Below are positions 10,507 through 23,139 of a stretch of DNA of 64,000 bases, piece by piece. Each line of letters begins with the position of its first letter. Within the stretch, counting starts at the first letter, position 1. Location of the stretch: the NCBI GenBank assembly GCA_020744425.1, contig JAGMUV010000020.1:992001-1056000 (forward strand), read 5' to 3'. The position numbers were made by a program, and so were the translations under genes. The stretch comes from Dactylonectria macrodidyma. Taxonomy: Eukaryota; Ascomycota; Sordariomycetes; Hypocreales; Nectriaceae. A model generated the notes under the pieces. The model saw only the letters and a program-made list of their open reading frames with translations, was not told the origin of the DNA and made no database searches.

Positions 10507-11604
10507 CTACTCCTTAAAATTCTCAGCAATTTCTTCAATGAGGTCAATGATCTTGTGACGAATCCGATGCTCGCCTTCCATGGCAATCCAACAAGTCAAA
10601 ACAATAGCCTCCTCAGTGAGATCTCCCGAGTGCGACCCTCCAACGTTGAGATTTTTGCTCTCGTCACTCTTTTCTCCCATGTCCCAGCAGTGTGGCTCAT
10701 CCTGGTTCGCGGTGATTGTGGTGCCGCTACCTTGTTTGACCTGAGCACCCTCAGCAGAGCCACTCATGTAAGCCGTCGGGTAGATACGAAGTGTGCCAAC
10801 AAATTTCTTCTTCTTATTGGGAGGAACACCGGGTCTTTCAGAAGGCCTGATGAATGCCCAGCGATCTTTCTCAACTGTCGCGAGGACACGCTTGTTTGAA
10901 TCAACGAGCTGGGAAAATGTGTATGGTTAGCATCGCTTGTTCGGCTGAACGCCACTGATACTGAAGTAAAGAGAGATTTGTACCTTCATGTCGTGCGATA
11001 TACCCTTCAAACGCCGGACAAAGCCTGGCAGAAACGCTCTTGTTCCGCTCCACTGATACTCCTGGCCTCCGAGCTCCCACTTGAGTGTTCGCTTTAGAAA
11101 GCCCGCCCTCCTCATAGAAAGGTTCATGACGAGCCCATTCACGTCTTTCTCGTCTTCCAGTTCCTTTTTGGGAGGCTTCTCTTTCATTCGGAAGCGCTTT
11201 CTGTTTCTCTGCTTGCGCTCGTAGCTCTTCCGCTCCTTGACCCTCCTCTTATTCTCCAGAACCTCACTGACGCCATCTCCCAGTTCAACACGGAAAGAGT
11301 ACCAGAAGCCTGTTCTTCGAATACGAGCAATGGCCTTGCTGGCAGGCGTGTATTTGGGATTGTCACCTCGGTAAAACACAGGTTTCCATGTGTTGGCGTG
11401 CTTATGTGGGACCGGGTTTTCGACAAAGTACTCGGCTTCCTCAGAACCGGCCGGCGAAAACAAGTATTTGCGACCAAAAATTATGCGGCGGTACAGTCGC
11501 AGCGATTTTTGGGGTGGCGGCAGTGAATCGCAGAGGGCACCGTGGGCGCTATTGGTGGCATCCTGTGGAGAGGTTTCGTCGTCGATGAGTCCAGCCATGC
11601 TCAT
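10507..11604 (-). CDS. Unknown Lys/Arg-rich protein
   Basis: Family not recognised. Exons 11604-10984 and 10908-10507 flank a 75 bp intron and give 340 residues. The start is the ATG at 11604, or 11598 (MAGLIDDE); the frame further upstream opens only with TTG. The middle has a strongly basic stretch (KRRVKERKSYERKQRNRKR) that could be a nuclear localisation signal or nucleic-acid contact. Flanking segments are folded-looking and aromatic (GFWYSFRVELGDG, RTLKWELGGQEYQWSG). The C-terminal part includes an acidic helix, DLIEEIAENFKE. No signal peptide or membrane segment is seen. Nuclear location is inference from charge only. Confidence 0.7.
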
Positions 11605-12000
11605 GATGATCAACTGCTACAAAGAGGACGGGGATCATAACTGCGAATTCGTGTTCTCAACTGTGATTTTATCTTCATTCAGCATGTGTCTTAACTATCG
11701 ATCGTCTCGCTCGCGAAAATCGAAATACGAAATACGGCACGTTTGGACCCCTGTTCTCAGCTCCCAGCCACAAGCTGACAAGGGGGCTCAGACTGGAGCC
11801 TGTGCTCATGCACTACGACCCGGTGAGGTCTTTAACTGGACGATGCACCTGTAATCAAAAATGTGGCTTGTGCTATAGGCATAATTAAACGACCGCAGAG
11901 GCACTGAGTGGGTTGAGCGACGTTTCACTAGGAGTACAATTGATCCGCTGACTGGCTTCATTGACAACGCTATTTGTAATCGAAGCCGTGCTTACTGCGG
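11605..12000. other. Intergenic spacer
   Basis: About 400 bp that serves as promoter for the minus-strand gene at 11604 and as 3' flank of the MFS gene. No gene seen. Confidence 0.35.
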
Positions 12001-14084
12001 TCAAGCGCTTGGGCCTTGAAGCTTTTTTTCTTGCAGGATTTTGCGATCTTGCTCCTGCAAAGCTACCGTCTTTTTCGTGTACTTGCGTCTGTCGATGCTC
12101 GGAATCCAAAATGCCGCAATACACCCAACGATACCGAATGCCATGGCTATCAAGTACGAGAGGTGTGCGCCATCAAGGTACGCCAGCTGGTTGCCCCGGG
12201 TTGCGGCAGCTTGGATCTCGTCAGTGATACCGGGAACAGCAGCGTAAGCAGCAGGAGTATTGAGCCTGGCAGCTGCAATCAGCGCAGCCATGTTCTCACT
12301 GTCAAAACCAAGCCCGCTGATCTCTTCTGGTACTCTAACGGGGAGAGCGGTTGCGTACCGCCCATTGGTCACATTGCCAAAGATGGCGACAGCGATAGCA
12401 CCAGCGATGAGACGAGCTGTACCAGCAAGACCGGCGGCCGTTCCACTTTGCAGGGTTTTAGCAAGACATCTCAAAATATTGTATAGTTTCTAGGGCTCAA
12501 CTTACATGTCATTCTGATCCACGATTCCGAAGCCAACAAGAACAAAGCAGTTGAGCATGACGAGTGCCGTAGTCATAGAAACAATGACCGTCAAAATGAT
12601 TGATTTGACGGGGTTCTCAATTGTAGAAGTCGACAAGGCTCCGACACATCCAGTCTGAAGCGCAATGAAGAAGACAATCTGCCATCGCTGATGCCCTAGC
12701 TTCTTGCTGAACAGCACCGCAATGCCACCCACTACGCACATCATCTCCGTCAGCTTAACATCAGCGCCCAGAAAACAATTGGACTTACGAATAGTACCCA
12801 GAGGAACCACTTCGGCATATAGACCTTTGGAAATCTCGTCAGTCGCGTACAGAAGTTGCGACATTCTTGGCCATAGTGTTGCATTAGAATAGTACTGCAT
12901 GCCGACAACCGACATGACTATCATGGGCATGGTGAAGCTGGATATGTCAGTATGATTACAGATGCGATCTTTGAGTAGAAGACTAACTGTCGGACTTGTT
13001 TGAACAGGCGCGCGGGCAATAGTGGCTCTTGAATATTTCCGTATGCCTCGTAGAAGCCAAGAGCGACTAAGATGAGGAGTCCAAGGATGATTGGCGCGAG
13101 ACTTGCAGCACTTTTCCAAGGATGGAGCGTCCCTCCCCAATTGACACCAATGATGAAGAGGGTGCAGCCTACCATGAACATGACCAGTCCAATCCAGTCG
13201 AATGATTTCAGCAGGTCTGGTTTTGTCCTAGTCGAGGTTCCGTGCTTGGTGCGAAAGCTTGGTGGGTGGTAAAATGCCCATAGGAAGCCTGTATTGAATA
13301 CCTGGAAAGCGATCATGACATAGTACGCATTACGCCATTCGCCTGTATACTTGATGATGGCCCAAGATGTTATTGGCATCAGTTGAGCAATGATGGAGGA
13401 TGCGTCGAAGAGTCCAATGGTGACCATTCGCCATTCATTCGGCACGATTTCCTGTTGGCCTTCATTAGTATCCCTCAAAGGAAGGCTGAGAGTTGATACA
13501 TTAGGTTACCTGCACAGCACCAAATGCCATTTCCAACAGTCCAGCACCTGATCCAAAAATGGCACCTGAAGCAATCATCTGGCCAATACTCTGACCCGTT
13601 GCACCTACGATGGCACCGAGAACTAGCGTCGCTGCACCGCAGATGAAGAACCAGCGACGTCCAAAGATGTCTGACAGCCGTCCGCCAATCGTTACAAAGA
13701 TTGCACCGCCCAGATTCCAGGAGATTGTGATCCATGTGTACGTGGTTTCGGGGCCGAGCTCGGCATTGATGAAGCTTAGAATCGCCGGCGGGATGAGAAG
13801 TGTGAAGAGATAGGCGTTGTAGGACATGGCCATTGACTGTTTAATATTACTAGTTAGTATAATCGTTGGTTTGTAGACTGAATAGCCGGGCGGCTCACTG
13901 CTGCAGCCATGAAGCTTCTCCATGTCATGCCGACCTCTTCGCCAGTATGTTGTAGCGCTGCCACAATGTCATCTGGGCCACTACCATCTTGTTCGTCGAG
14001 GTGGATGGCTGCGGTCCCATCACTGGTATTAGCAGGCTGGATGAAGCCAGCATGCGTAACGCCGATTTTGTCTTCACTAGACAT
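12001..14084 (-). CDS. MFS efflux transporter, TRI12-type
   Basis: Drug:H+ antiporter-like exporter of the plasma membrane. Six exons (14084-13899, 13836-13510, 13451-12988, 12937-12789, 12731-12506, 12445-12001) give 598 residues. A ~60-residue cytosolic N-terminus precedes about 14 hydrophobic helices. Signature segments are YTWITISWNLGGAIFVTIGG, the loop-2 motif GRLSDIFGRRW, and VPNEWRM across intron 2. These match the fungal trichothecene efflux pump family (PF06609), most of whose members export other compounds or siderophores. Five introns of 50-62 bp all restore frame, for example VRH|FTMPM and ND|IGTAAGL. The C-terminus is basic and cytosolic. No biosynthetic core enzyme lies beside it, so its substrate is unknown. 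Confidence 0.87.
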
Positions 14085-15268
14085 TTTGCTTTCCGCTGGT
14101 TAAAAAGGCTAAGAGAAGAGAAATTTCGCTAGGCGATACACTGGCTTTTTCATCTTCATTTGAAGATGCCATCCACGGGCTTTAAAGTGAAATCCCCTGA
14201 CGGTGACATGTCGATCTGTGGGGATAAAGATAGCCGACCTGCCATCCCGTTTATAATAACAGAGACCACATCTGCCAGCCCCGCTTCATGAGCGTACGAA
14301 TATTCTGGCAAAAGAAGTCCGCAGATGTGTTGGTCTTATTGGCACCCCCTTAGCTGTCTCTGAATTGGCCGTTGACCATCTCAGAGCCTTGGCCTTAGGG
14401 TGAAAGGGTTGATGCCCATGACGTAATGATGAAGGCCGATTGGCATGATGGAATCCACCCAAGAGTCATCCGACTCTTCGCCGCCCTTCTTGCTTCAAGA
14501 GGTTCTGCTTTTCCTAGATATACTCATAGGAACACTGCTATTTAGGGAAATCCTAAACATGTCGCTTTCATCCAGTACGATTGTGGTAAACCAATGGCGT
14601 GCCAATGTCTCACGGCAGCACATTAAGTGACCGCCCCCGACTGGACGACGTGGGGCAGCTGGCGGGATGATAAAACGCGGGGTTTATCTTTACTTGCATC
14701 GGCAGCCAGACATTGTCGTAGTGTTCATCCATACCGAAGTAACCACTCGTGGTGTGGTCACCTGATGAATATGCCACACGATTATAAAGATTCGAGAATC
14801 TAACCGCATTTGACATGACCTAGGTTCAAGGAATGATGCAATTTCTTTCAATTGTCTTAGCACGCTGGTAGACTTTGGTCCAAAGCACAAGGTGTAGGCT
14901 CTTACAAACCCCAACTTCTTACGTACCCCGCGAATTCTACTCGCAAATGCATGAACGTAGTATGACAAAATGCAAGGAGCCTACCCTTCGGTGATCTACT
15001 CGGAAAATGGGATTCCGTGTCATTTGTGTGACGGCGTTTGCATATTGGTTGGTTGGCCTGAGTGGTGGTAGACTAGCGGGTCTACATAACCGAGGCAAAT
15101 GTTGGGACACAAGCCTCACATCGAAGTTAGGCAAACAAAGCCATGTGCAAGCCGTCCCTTCTCCGTTCCCTCTACATTTCTTCCATAATAGGCGGTAAGA
15201 TAGGCTTGAGAATCTATTCTGACTAGGATATTGTGTATGGGCTCAACCGCACCTTGCCTTGATGCGGA
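14085..15268. other. Intergenic region, MFS promoter side
   Basis: About 1.2 kb upstream of the MFS gene and downstream of the urea transporter. It contains no supported gene. A TGACGTAA (14415-14422) resembling a bZIP/CRE half-consensus lies about 330 bp from the MFS start codon. Confidence 0.35.
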
Positions 15269-17517
15269 TCAGCCTTCGCTGGAGCTGTTTACCTCCTTCT
15301 CGTTGTTTGGTGTTCGAGAGCCTTCGTCAGATACCTCCACAACAGTCGGTGTGCGTTTTCTCAACCCTAGGTACACAATGCGCAGCTGCTGCCAGCCGTC
15401 GATGATGGGGTAGAACCCTGCAATCAGCATGGTTCCCCAGACCCAGATAATGGACACAACAATCCAAGCGACGAAGAAACTCTTTCCAAACACGTACTTG
15501 GCAGCGTACATAGGAAGAGGCCTAGTGTCACGAGTTAGAGATTCCATAACGAAGTGGTTGAAGGAAACATACCATAAAACCCAGTGCCCAAGAAATGTCG
15601 CCGCGGACCAGATTGCAGCTAGTGTTCCCCAGTGCTTTAGTCGTGCCTTGTCTGAGGTGTAGTTTGCTACCTTTTCCTCGTGAGAGACAGGCTCCTGAGA
15701 AGCTGTCGTGGTGCCGGTCTGCTCGAAGGCAAGACGCTCATTTCGCAGATCTGCCCAGTTGTAATTGTCGGGTTTAATCAATGAGATGATAACTGAGTAC
15801 ACTGCTGGGCTGAAGGCAGATGCTACAGTTCCATAGACGCAAGGAAGCGTCTGGCCAGTTGACAATACAGTCACTTCTCCGTACAGGGCTGAAGCGGATC
15901 CGAGCCACACTGCAATGCCAGTGCCCATTCCGAGCAAAGGAGAAATGATAGCGGCAGCTTTGGACTGTTTCTTCCAGAGAATTGTGAAAGTTGTAGGGAA
16001 GATACCTGGGCAAGTCAAGACACCAAGCATGTATAATGTCCAGCCGAGGTCGACTTTTCCGTAGTACAGGGCAGTGGAGAATGCGGCCGAAAAAAGACCG
16101 AAGAAGACGACTCCAATGTGACTCCACCGAATCGCATCACTATCGGTAGCATTGCGGTTGAAGTACTGGCGATAGATATCAAAGCTGATAATAGATGATA
16201 CTGAAATGACCTGGGCCGAAATTGTCGATGTGACGGCCATGAAAGTGATGAGGAGAACAGCGACAGCGCCACCCTTGCCTGCAAGGGCTACTGCAGCGTA
16301 GGGCAACACAAGACCATTCGAGATCTCAATGGTGTCCATTCGCCTAGGATAAGTCGGGAAGCGCTCGGTGCCTTCCAATCCAAGTGCAGCAAAACTCATC
16401 AGCGTTCCAAGACACCATGGGATCGAAAAGTACGCAACTCCGCCAACAATGTACCCGGGAACGACGGCTTGGGGGGCAGCACTAAACGCCTTGGCGAAGA
16501 AGCCAGTGTCCATGATGACGAGACCAAAATTGGCGAGGACGTGGATGATGCCAAACAGAATCGCCTATGAGATAGGGAATGAGTTTCAAGGATTCAGAAA
16601 CGTCATGAAGGGTGGTACATACTCCTTTACTGGTCATTGTGAGGTATGAGCCATCCTCATTTCCTGCAACTGGGTGTGCTTTCCCCGCCTCAACAATGAG
16701 ATCGAAAAGACCGGCAGGTGAACCGATCTCCGGAACGGTGAAGGTTTTTATCGTGAAGAAGCAGATGATGATAGTGATGACGAAGGTGTGGAAGTAGTCT
16801 GTCAGGAAGGTGGCCTTGATACCTCCGACGAAGGTATACAGAACGACGCCGACAGGCAACAAGAAGGTAGCAGCAATGATGTGCATTCCAGTTCTTTCTA
16901 AATATCAATACATGTTGTCTTCAGATTAGAGGGATGGTTGTTTTACTCACAGCGCGGTAATGGCGGCACTGGCGCCAAGTAACATATTTGCAATGGCAAT
17001 GATGTTGTTGATGAGGCAGAGACCAATCCAAACAATGTGACCAGCCGTACCGTACCGGATTCGCACAATCTCAAGGAGAGTGTGCGCTTCGGGAACTCTC
17101 ATTTTGCAGGCGATACCCAGGAGAGAGAAGAATACAATCATTGGCGAGCAACTGTTAATGCATGTAAGCTATCAATTCGGCATTTGTAACTCATTCAGCC
17201 CGAACGTACCCTGCTGCAAACCAAAACGGTCCAGCGACGCCAAAGTTGTATCCGACAAGAGTGCTACCAAGCATCGCAGTACTCCATAGCCAGGAAGAGA
17301 TGACAGCGGAGGCGGTCAGTCCAGTCCCAACGCTTCTGTTCGCTGTCATGAACATTTCTGTCGTTTTGTTGTCTTCGCCAACTGTCTTCTTAAGAATGTG
17401 TGTGGCGAGGATCATGATGAACGCAATCAAGAAGCCAATAGCGATGACAACGACATAGCCGGCAGCTTGGGGGAGTGGTGGCTCAATGGCCCCATCAGCC
17501 CTCTTGTCTAACCACAT
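15269..17517 (-). CDS. DUR3: Urea active transporter, sodium:solute symporter family
   Basis: Plasma-membrane urea/polyamine symporter of the DUR3 type. Five exons (17517-17210, 17151-16951, 16893-16623, 16564-15573, 15521-15269) give 674 residues, close to the usual ~690. Family features: the N-terminal helix AGYVVVIAIGFLIAFIM; the TANRSVGTGLTASAVISSW signature; LPVGVVLYTFVGGIKATFL; DYFHTFVITIII; and the late segment HWVLW-PLPMYAAKYVFGKSF restored across intron 4. Introns of 51-58 bp keep frame throughout. Three HGATAR motifs within ~430 bp upstream suggest nitrogen-metabolite control by an AreA/NIT2-type GATA factor. No urease or urea amidolyase gene lies in the window. Confidence 0.87.
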
Positions 17518-19140
17518 TTTATTAATGTTTTAGAGAACTGAAGAGAGGATGGTTAACGGTTGGTGTACAGTCAAAGTTTGAGGAGAGACAGCGTGAGTGT
17601 ACGGGGATTTCTTTTCAAATACCCGGTTCTTGGATTAAGACCTGATGTCTGGTCCAAAGGCTGGCACCGCGGCTTGAGATCTCCAAGGAGCTGGGCGATG
17701 GACTGTAATTTCCAGATCAAAAAATTAGCAGAGAGCCCAGGAACCTGGTTGTGCCAATTATCTATACCTTATTCACATGGGATGCCAGCGACTGTATGTA
17801 ATTGTTATCGGAAATCTGGCCAAGCACGCAATATCGGCGTGCGCATCGCGCAAGTTGGGTCGCGGGGACCTTACAGGCCCAATCAGTATCACGCCATCAC
17901 CATCAACATGGTCTTGATGGAGCGAACGAAAGACTTATTATCTAGCGTCAATTAGCGTCTCTTAACTCTGCAGGGCATGGGGGTACTTGTCCAAAGTTTT
18001 CTCAGGACGTGTCTGCCATTGCCTGAAATCCTGAGGTTTTGGTGCGATGAGCAGAAGGTGTGTTTGGTTGCATCAGTCTAGGCCGGCATCTGATGCCGAT
18101 AACGGCAGACTCCAGACCAGTTAGGTTTTCTACTAGGTATCAATTAGACATACCTAAGCGTCATGATGGCCGGCTGTCTTTTGAGCTTTGCTTTTGGCCC
18201 GAGCTAGAGTTCATCTTTCCCTTGGTCGGGAGACACACGTGTAACCAGGTTCAGCGGCCGAGAACCAGCCATCAAAGCACGCATGTCGGACTGGTAAATG
18301 GCGCGACATGAGGGCGGAGATCAGAATTGAAGGATTATTACTGACCCACGTTACGTCGTCATCGACGCACAATCTTATCTGAGGTGTGTTCAAAGTGGTT
18401 TGAGTTGGATTTTGGGAGCATAGCACATGACTTTTACTCTTTTATCGCCTAATCATTTCCGCAATCCATATGACCTTGAACCCAATCGGCGATTATATGA
18501 TCAATTAGGGGTTTGGAGAATTTTGATTAGAGAATTCCATGGGAAAATGATTGAAAATTTGCGCTGCACGATCCCAGTGGGACATTACATTGCTCTGGAT
18601 CGATCCAATAGTATTGTTTGGCATCCACGATTAGCAGAGGTTGCCACCCAAGCTGCATACTTACATATCAGGAGAGTGCTTGCAGGCAAATTATGTGAAT
18701 AAGGAATTGGAAATGGCGCATTTATTCAAACATCAAGTGCGAAGATCATGGTGGACGGGACTTGGGCATACCCGGAGAGCGAAGTGGTGCGCGGGGCTAT
18801 GAACATTCAACGGGTGCACTTGTTTGAGGACCAGGGAAGATAACGTCGGTCTGGCCTTGCACTACAGCTTTTCTCGGTACGCACCCGCATTGGGCCCTTT
18901 GTGTACCGGCAAAGCTCGATGAAGGGGTTGTCAAAATTCTATGCTGCTGGAGTAAACATTCAAACCGTCTTGAGCTTCTCTCGGATGCCCGGTGTTTGTT
19001 ACTGGAGCACTGCAGGAGAAGGCAAAGTACATACACTAAACCGCTAATATTTCTATGCTACAAGCCTATCACGCTCAGAGTCTCTTAGTTGCTGGCTATG
19101 AGCCAGCTCTATATGTTTCATTCAGGTTTAGAAGCACGGA
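17518..19140. other. Long intergenic region upstream of the urea transporter
   Basis: About 1.6 kb. The left part holds the transporter promoter with GATA motifs. An AT-rich 91-codon frame at 18427-18702 starts with ATG but has no recognisable family and was not accepted as a gene. Confidence 0.4.
17758..17943 (-). promoter_or_regulatory. Three HGATAR sites (AreA/NIT2-type) upstream of urea transporter
   Basis: On the minus strand AGATAA lies at 17763-17758, CGATAA at 17810-17805 and AGATAA at 17943-17938, about 240-425 bp upstream of the DUR3 start codon. HGATAR is the established target of fungal nitrogen-regulatory GATA factors, and urea uptake is a classic target process. The motif is short, so function is inferred. 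Confidence 0.5.
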
Positions 19141-19986
19141 TCACACAAGCTCCTCAAACTCTTTCGGAAGTTCCCGTTGTTCCACCCAGCACAAGATACC
19201 TTGCGCAAAAAGTTCTGGGAGCTGCAAATTCCAAGGATGAAATGCATCTTTGACAACTACAGCCTTACTCTCCGGACACCCAATCCGAAGCGCATCACCC
19301 TGTAATTTTGTTGCCGCAACGTCATCCATTCTCCCTCCCGCCACCACTAACGTCCTTGCGGCCACCTTCTCCATTTCATCCAGTGTGATATCGGCAAACG
19401 AAGAGAACACTTCGACGGTAATCTCAGATGACTTGTTTTCCGTCAGATCCAGCTTCAGCTCCTCGGGAACGGTCAAGCCTTGTGCTGACCACGCCATCTC
19501 GTCAAGCCAGCTAGCCAATCCTTGAAGTATCCTTGAAGTCATAATGGTGTTCATGACTCCAAGTACCTGAGGATGCTTGGCAGCCCACATCCGGATTCCT
19601 GTGAACGGTGCAGCGCCCGTCGCGAAGGCTGAGCGCACCATGTCTGGATGCGTGCGAGCCAGGTCGACGGTCACAAACCCACCCATCGACAACCCTACGA
19701 CATGGGCAGTGCCTCCATGCGCCTTTGAGCGAATGAGAGCAGCAACATGTTCGACTTGTGCCGGTACTCCAGTTGGCCGCATGCTTGATGACCCAGAATG
19801 ACCGGCCAAGTCAACAACGAGCAGGTGGTACGCCGTCAGGTAAGGCCAGACAAGCATCCACTCTTTATGAGAGGTGCCCAGTCCATGTAAGAGAACAATT
19901 GTCTCAGTAGCGGATTCGTTTAGAGATAAAGACCACAGCTGCGGCTCAGTGTCGTCGTCTGGTTGTACTTTTGCGATTTGCTCCAT
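19141..19986 (-). CDS. Alpha/beta hydrolase
   Basis: Serine hydrolase-fold enzyme of 281 residues in one coding exon. The start is the ATG at 19986 (MEQIAKVQ); the longer upstream frame opens only with TTG. Motifs: oxyanion region VLLHGLGTSHKEW, nucleophile elbow VVGLSMGGF, a candidate Asp in GGRMDD, and the catalytic His in DAFHPWN near the C-terminus. A splice-like pair at 20049/20010 (GTAAGT...CAG, 40 bp) just upstream could be a 5'-UTR intron. No signal peptide, so probably cytosolic. Substrate unknown. Confidence 0.85.
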   Translation of the reverse strand: MEQIAKVQPDDDTEPQLWSLSLNESATETIVLLHGLGTSHKEWMLVWPYLTAYHLLVVDLAGHSGSSSMRPTGVPAQVEHVAALIRSKAHGGTAHVVGLSMGGFVTVDLARTHPDMVRSAFATGAAPFTGIRMWAAKHPQVLGVMNTIMTSRILQGLASWLDEMAWSAQGLTVPEELKLDLTENKSSEITVEVFSSFADITLDEMEKVAARTLVVAGGRMDDVAATKLQGDALRIGCPESKAVVVKDAFHPWNLQLPELFAQGILCWVEQRELPKEFEELV

Positions 19987-20555
19987 AGTTGGGGGCGGAT
20001 AACTATCATCTGTCAGGGAAGGGTAGAGAAGAGAACGATGGGCACTTACAGCTACGCCTCTCTCGGACCTGATTGACACAGAACAAAAGTCAAAACACTT
20101 CACCTGTGAAAATTCATAAATCCTCAGTGACAAAGGAGAAAGAGAGGAGAGTGGACCACGGCCTGGTTTTACGCCGGTGTTAAGGGATAGCTTAGTAATT
20201 TAGGCAGCCTTATTAGGGTTGCGGATCCAGCCTGAATATTGAGGCCGAACTCCATGTCAGGGGAGCCAAGTGGTCGTATGAAGGCGGATCAAAACCTCCA
20301 GGTTGCTTCTCGCTAAAATATTAGATGCCGTGGGGAATTGTTTATGACCACAAAAGTTGCAACGTTAGCAATAGATTTTTGTGAAATTGTTTGGAAGAAT
20401 CAGCATACCGCATTTAATTCTTTAGTGTTGATGGAATTATGGAGCACAACCCTTTAACCCCAGAGTTATGTCGACTCATTCGAAGAAAGTTTGTTGAATC
20501 AGTAACATACGCAATTTATATACAGCTACCCGGACTAAAGCATTTCCAACCCATA
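19987..20555. other. Intergenic spacer
   Basis: About 570 bp with the promoter/5'-UTR of the hydrolase (possible UTR intron 20049-20010) and the 3' flank of the NAD(P)-binding gene. No gene seen. Confidence 0.35.
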
Positions 20556-21499
20556 TCAAGAAGCCTCCGAAGGCTTTTGATCCACTCCGAGGGCTCTTCG
20601 ACCAAGCTCGATAATATCGTCGTTACGCAGCGTATCCTTCTCAGCCCCAAAAAGGGCCAGATTGATCAGGGCAGCTGCAATCTCGTCTAAACCGACGACG
20701 GGAAGATTGATAACAATACCACCAATAGCCTGCACCGTCCTCGTAACTAGACTTCCTCCTCCGGGTGCGTTGATCAGTCCGGGTTTGGTGATGTAAGATT
20801 CAACTCGACCTTTGGATTCCTTGGCATACTCGAGGACGTTTGACTCTACCTCGCCCTGCAACACACTCATATCAGCTTCCAATCTTTCAGAACAAATCAT
20901 CTCGATTATGATAGATAAATGCCTACCCGCATCAAAGAGTACTCGCCAAGTATGAGTGGCTTTTTGCTTTGATCACGTTCTGCTCTGTCGCCGCTGGTGT
21001 AGACAAACCGCATCGGTTTGGCAGATCTATCACCAGAGAGCCGTGATAGCGTCTCAATACCCGTTCCTGTGTGTTCCAAGCAAACCCTCCGCACCTCATC
21101 CCACGGCTTTGTCTTAGACCTCGTTGGCGTTATCGCAATGAGCCTACGGTAGGATTAGTCTCATCACCTCGTATGTCCGGTTTTTGCTTTAATTTCCTTG
21201 CAGAAATATCTCAAGAATAATTGGTTGCAAAGGGAAAAATCACGGAGGATGCTAAGCAAATACCAGATCACAGCATCAGCACCAGACAAATCACCCCTTA
21301 TGCTCTCGGGGTAATTGCTGAAGTCCTCGCAAACGACGGATTTGAACTTGGTGGTATCGGCATCTGGTGAAACATTCTGGGGAATCGCCGTTGCTCGGCG
21401 TGCTAAGCCAACAAGTGACGTGATTGCCTTGTTAGATAAGGCCTGGCGAATGACTTCCGTTGCCACATATCCAGTCGCACCAGCAACAATGACCTTCAT
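20556..21499 (-). CDS. NAD(P)-binding epimerase-like protein
   Basis: Rossmann-fold protein of the atypical SDR / NmrA-like class, 250 residues from exons 21499-21264, 21143-20927 and 20855-20556. It begins MKVIVAGATGYVATEVIRQA, whose GATGYVA is the GxxGxxG dinucleotide-binding loop. The segments FVYTSGD (strand-4/active-site region) and YITKPGLINAPGGG (late PGxxxG-like loop) fit proteins that act on small molecules or sense NAD(P). No YxxxK pair is obvious, so catalysis is uncertain. The introns are 120 and 71 bp; the first is long for this region but restores ADAVIW|LIAITP in frame. Confidence 0.8.
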
Positions 21500-23139
21500 T
21501 ATGACTAGCGGATGGAACAGGAAAGTGAAGATAAAGAAGTAGGATGTTGGGAAGATAGATAATTGTGCCCGTTACGTGGAGGAGCAGGCGAGAGGACGTG
21601 TCAAGAAGGGGGAAATTGCACCCCTCTCGGAAGCTTCGGTCAAGGGACTTGGGGCCGACTTACCGTTGTATTTATCCTCTGCTGTGCAACATTTCCCCGC
21701 TCCAATATTATTGAGCTCCAATCTGTCTGAAGAATGCAAGGAAAGCCACGCCAAATGACGTCTTATGCAACTCCAGGACTCTGCTAGTGCTGACAGTTGA
21801 CCAACTAGGCTTAGTGGGCAAGGCACCTCAGGGTTGTAGGATCACAATGCCAGCACCGATTTGGGTCTTCCAGCGCCGTTTTTCAGCATTCGTTTTTTTT
21901 CGATCGTTCCGCTTCTACTACTATATACTCAATGGTAGACTCAGAATGGACGTAACCACCAGGCAATAAAGTATTTTCATCCGGGATTACCTTGAAGTAA
22001 TTCCAATTATAACGATGTACCCAATTGAGAGTTTAAAGAGTGTTTTTTTTTGTTGGAAAGAGACGGTTTCTCATCCAATTATTTGATTGGTGTGCCTAGA
22101 GCCCGCAACCGATGAAGAGAGTCAGTCCATTTCTAGAGGAAGTCTTTTAGGTCTTTGACAATCGCAGATATCCTATGATCGAGAAATCTCCTGGATTCTT
22201 TAAACTTTCCATAACCGCCGCCATGATATATGGGGGTTTCTTTCGGCTTATCTTGACAGTGCCATTGTTGAGCTGTCGCCTCCACAGCTCCGTTGCCACC
22301 GCCGAATTCCACAATCATGCCGAAATGCAATATTTACCAATCGCGACGTTCTTATTTCTGATGTATCAGAGCTCCTCCAATGTGGTTTGGTGCAATGCCG
22401 ACCAAGCGACCCTTACTGTCAACTTTCAGCCAATGAAGGGGTTGGGAGGTGGAATGACATCGCTATATAATTCGGCCTAGTCGGAATGAAAACCAAAGCA
22501 AAGTGCCTCGGGGCGCGGACATTTATCAAGAGGCTTGCATGCCCTGCTGATAGTTTAAGGAGCTTATAGACAAACCGAGAGTCTGGATCCGTCTTTCATT
22601 CAGTCCAGCAAAGTCAATTGGATAGTGGAGAGGAGCGATTCTTGCAGATGTGGAAGCTTGCAAGGCCTGGGATGTGGCCGTCACTTCTTATGTGTGGGGA
22701 TGGAAGAGTAGCGATGTCAATCCTTCCACCCCTCTAATAGTGATTATAATCCCACGGGCCATTCCATTAGCGGGTTAGTTACGGTAGTGTCCCGCGAAAT
22801 GAAAGACATTGTCTCAGAGCCTAGACCAGAGACGTCGTGAGCACCTGGGCTTTCTCCATTGGCTTCTTCTCCAGCCCACTAGGATACTTGACTGAAGTAT
22901 GAGAAAAGTAGCAAAGACACTCATAATTATTTACGATATTAGGTGGAAAAATATCATTACTCTTCATACCTAACATTGATCGATGAGAAATGACTTCGTT
23001 GGTGTTGGGTCTCTAGATTACTCAGTCTCTCTACCTTGCCGAAAATGGGAGCAGCCTGGTTGATGATAGATAGAATCCCGACGTTACCCGCTTCCCTATA
23101 CAAGACTGATTTTCGCATTGACACCACCATGAGCAGATA

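Noticed and set aside
12001..14084. Trichothecene biosynthesis cluster
   Set aside because: The pump belongs to the TRI12 family, but no terpene cyclase, P450 or acetyltransferase of that pathway is nearby. Family membership alone does not give the substrate.
18427..18702. 91-codon AT-rich ORF with ATG start
   Set aside because: No recognisable family, no flanking splice evidence, and codon use like the surrounding non-coding DNA. It may be chance.
19987..20133. 49-residue N-terminal extension of the alpha/beta hydrolase
   Set aside because: It opens with TTG and crosses a likely 5'-UTR intron (20049-20010). The ATG at 19986 precedes the conserved fold.
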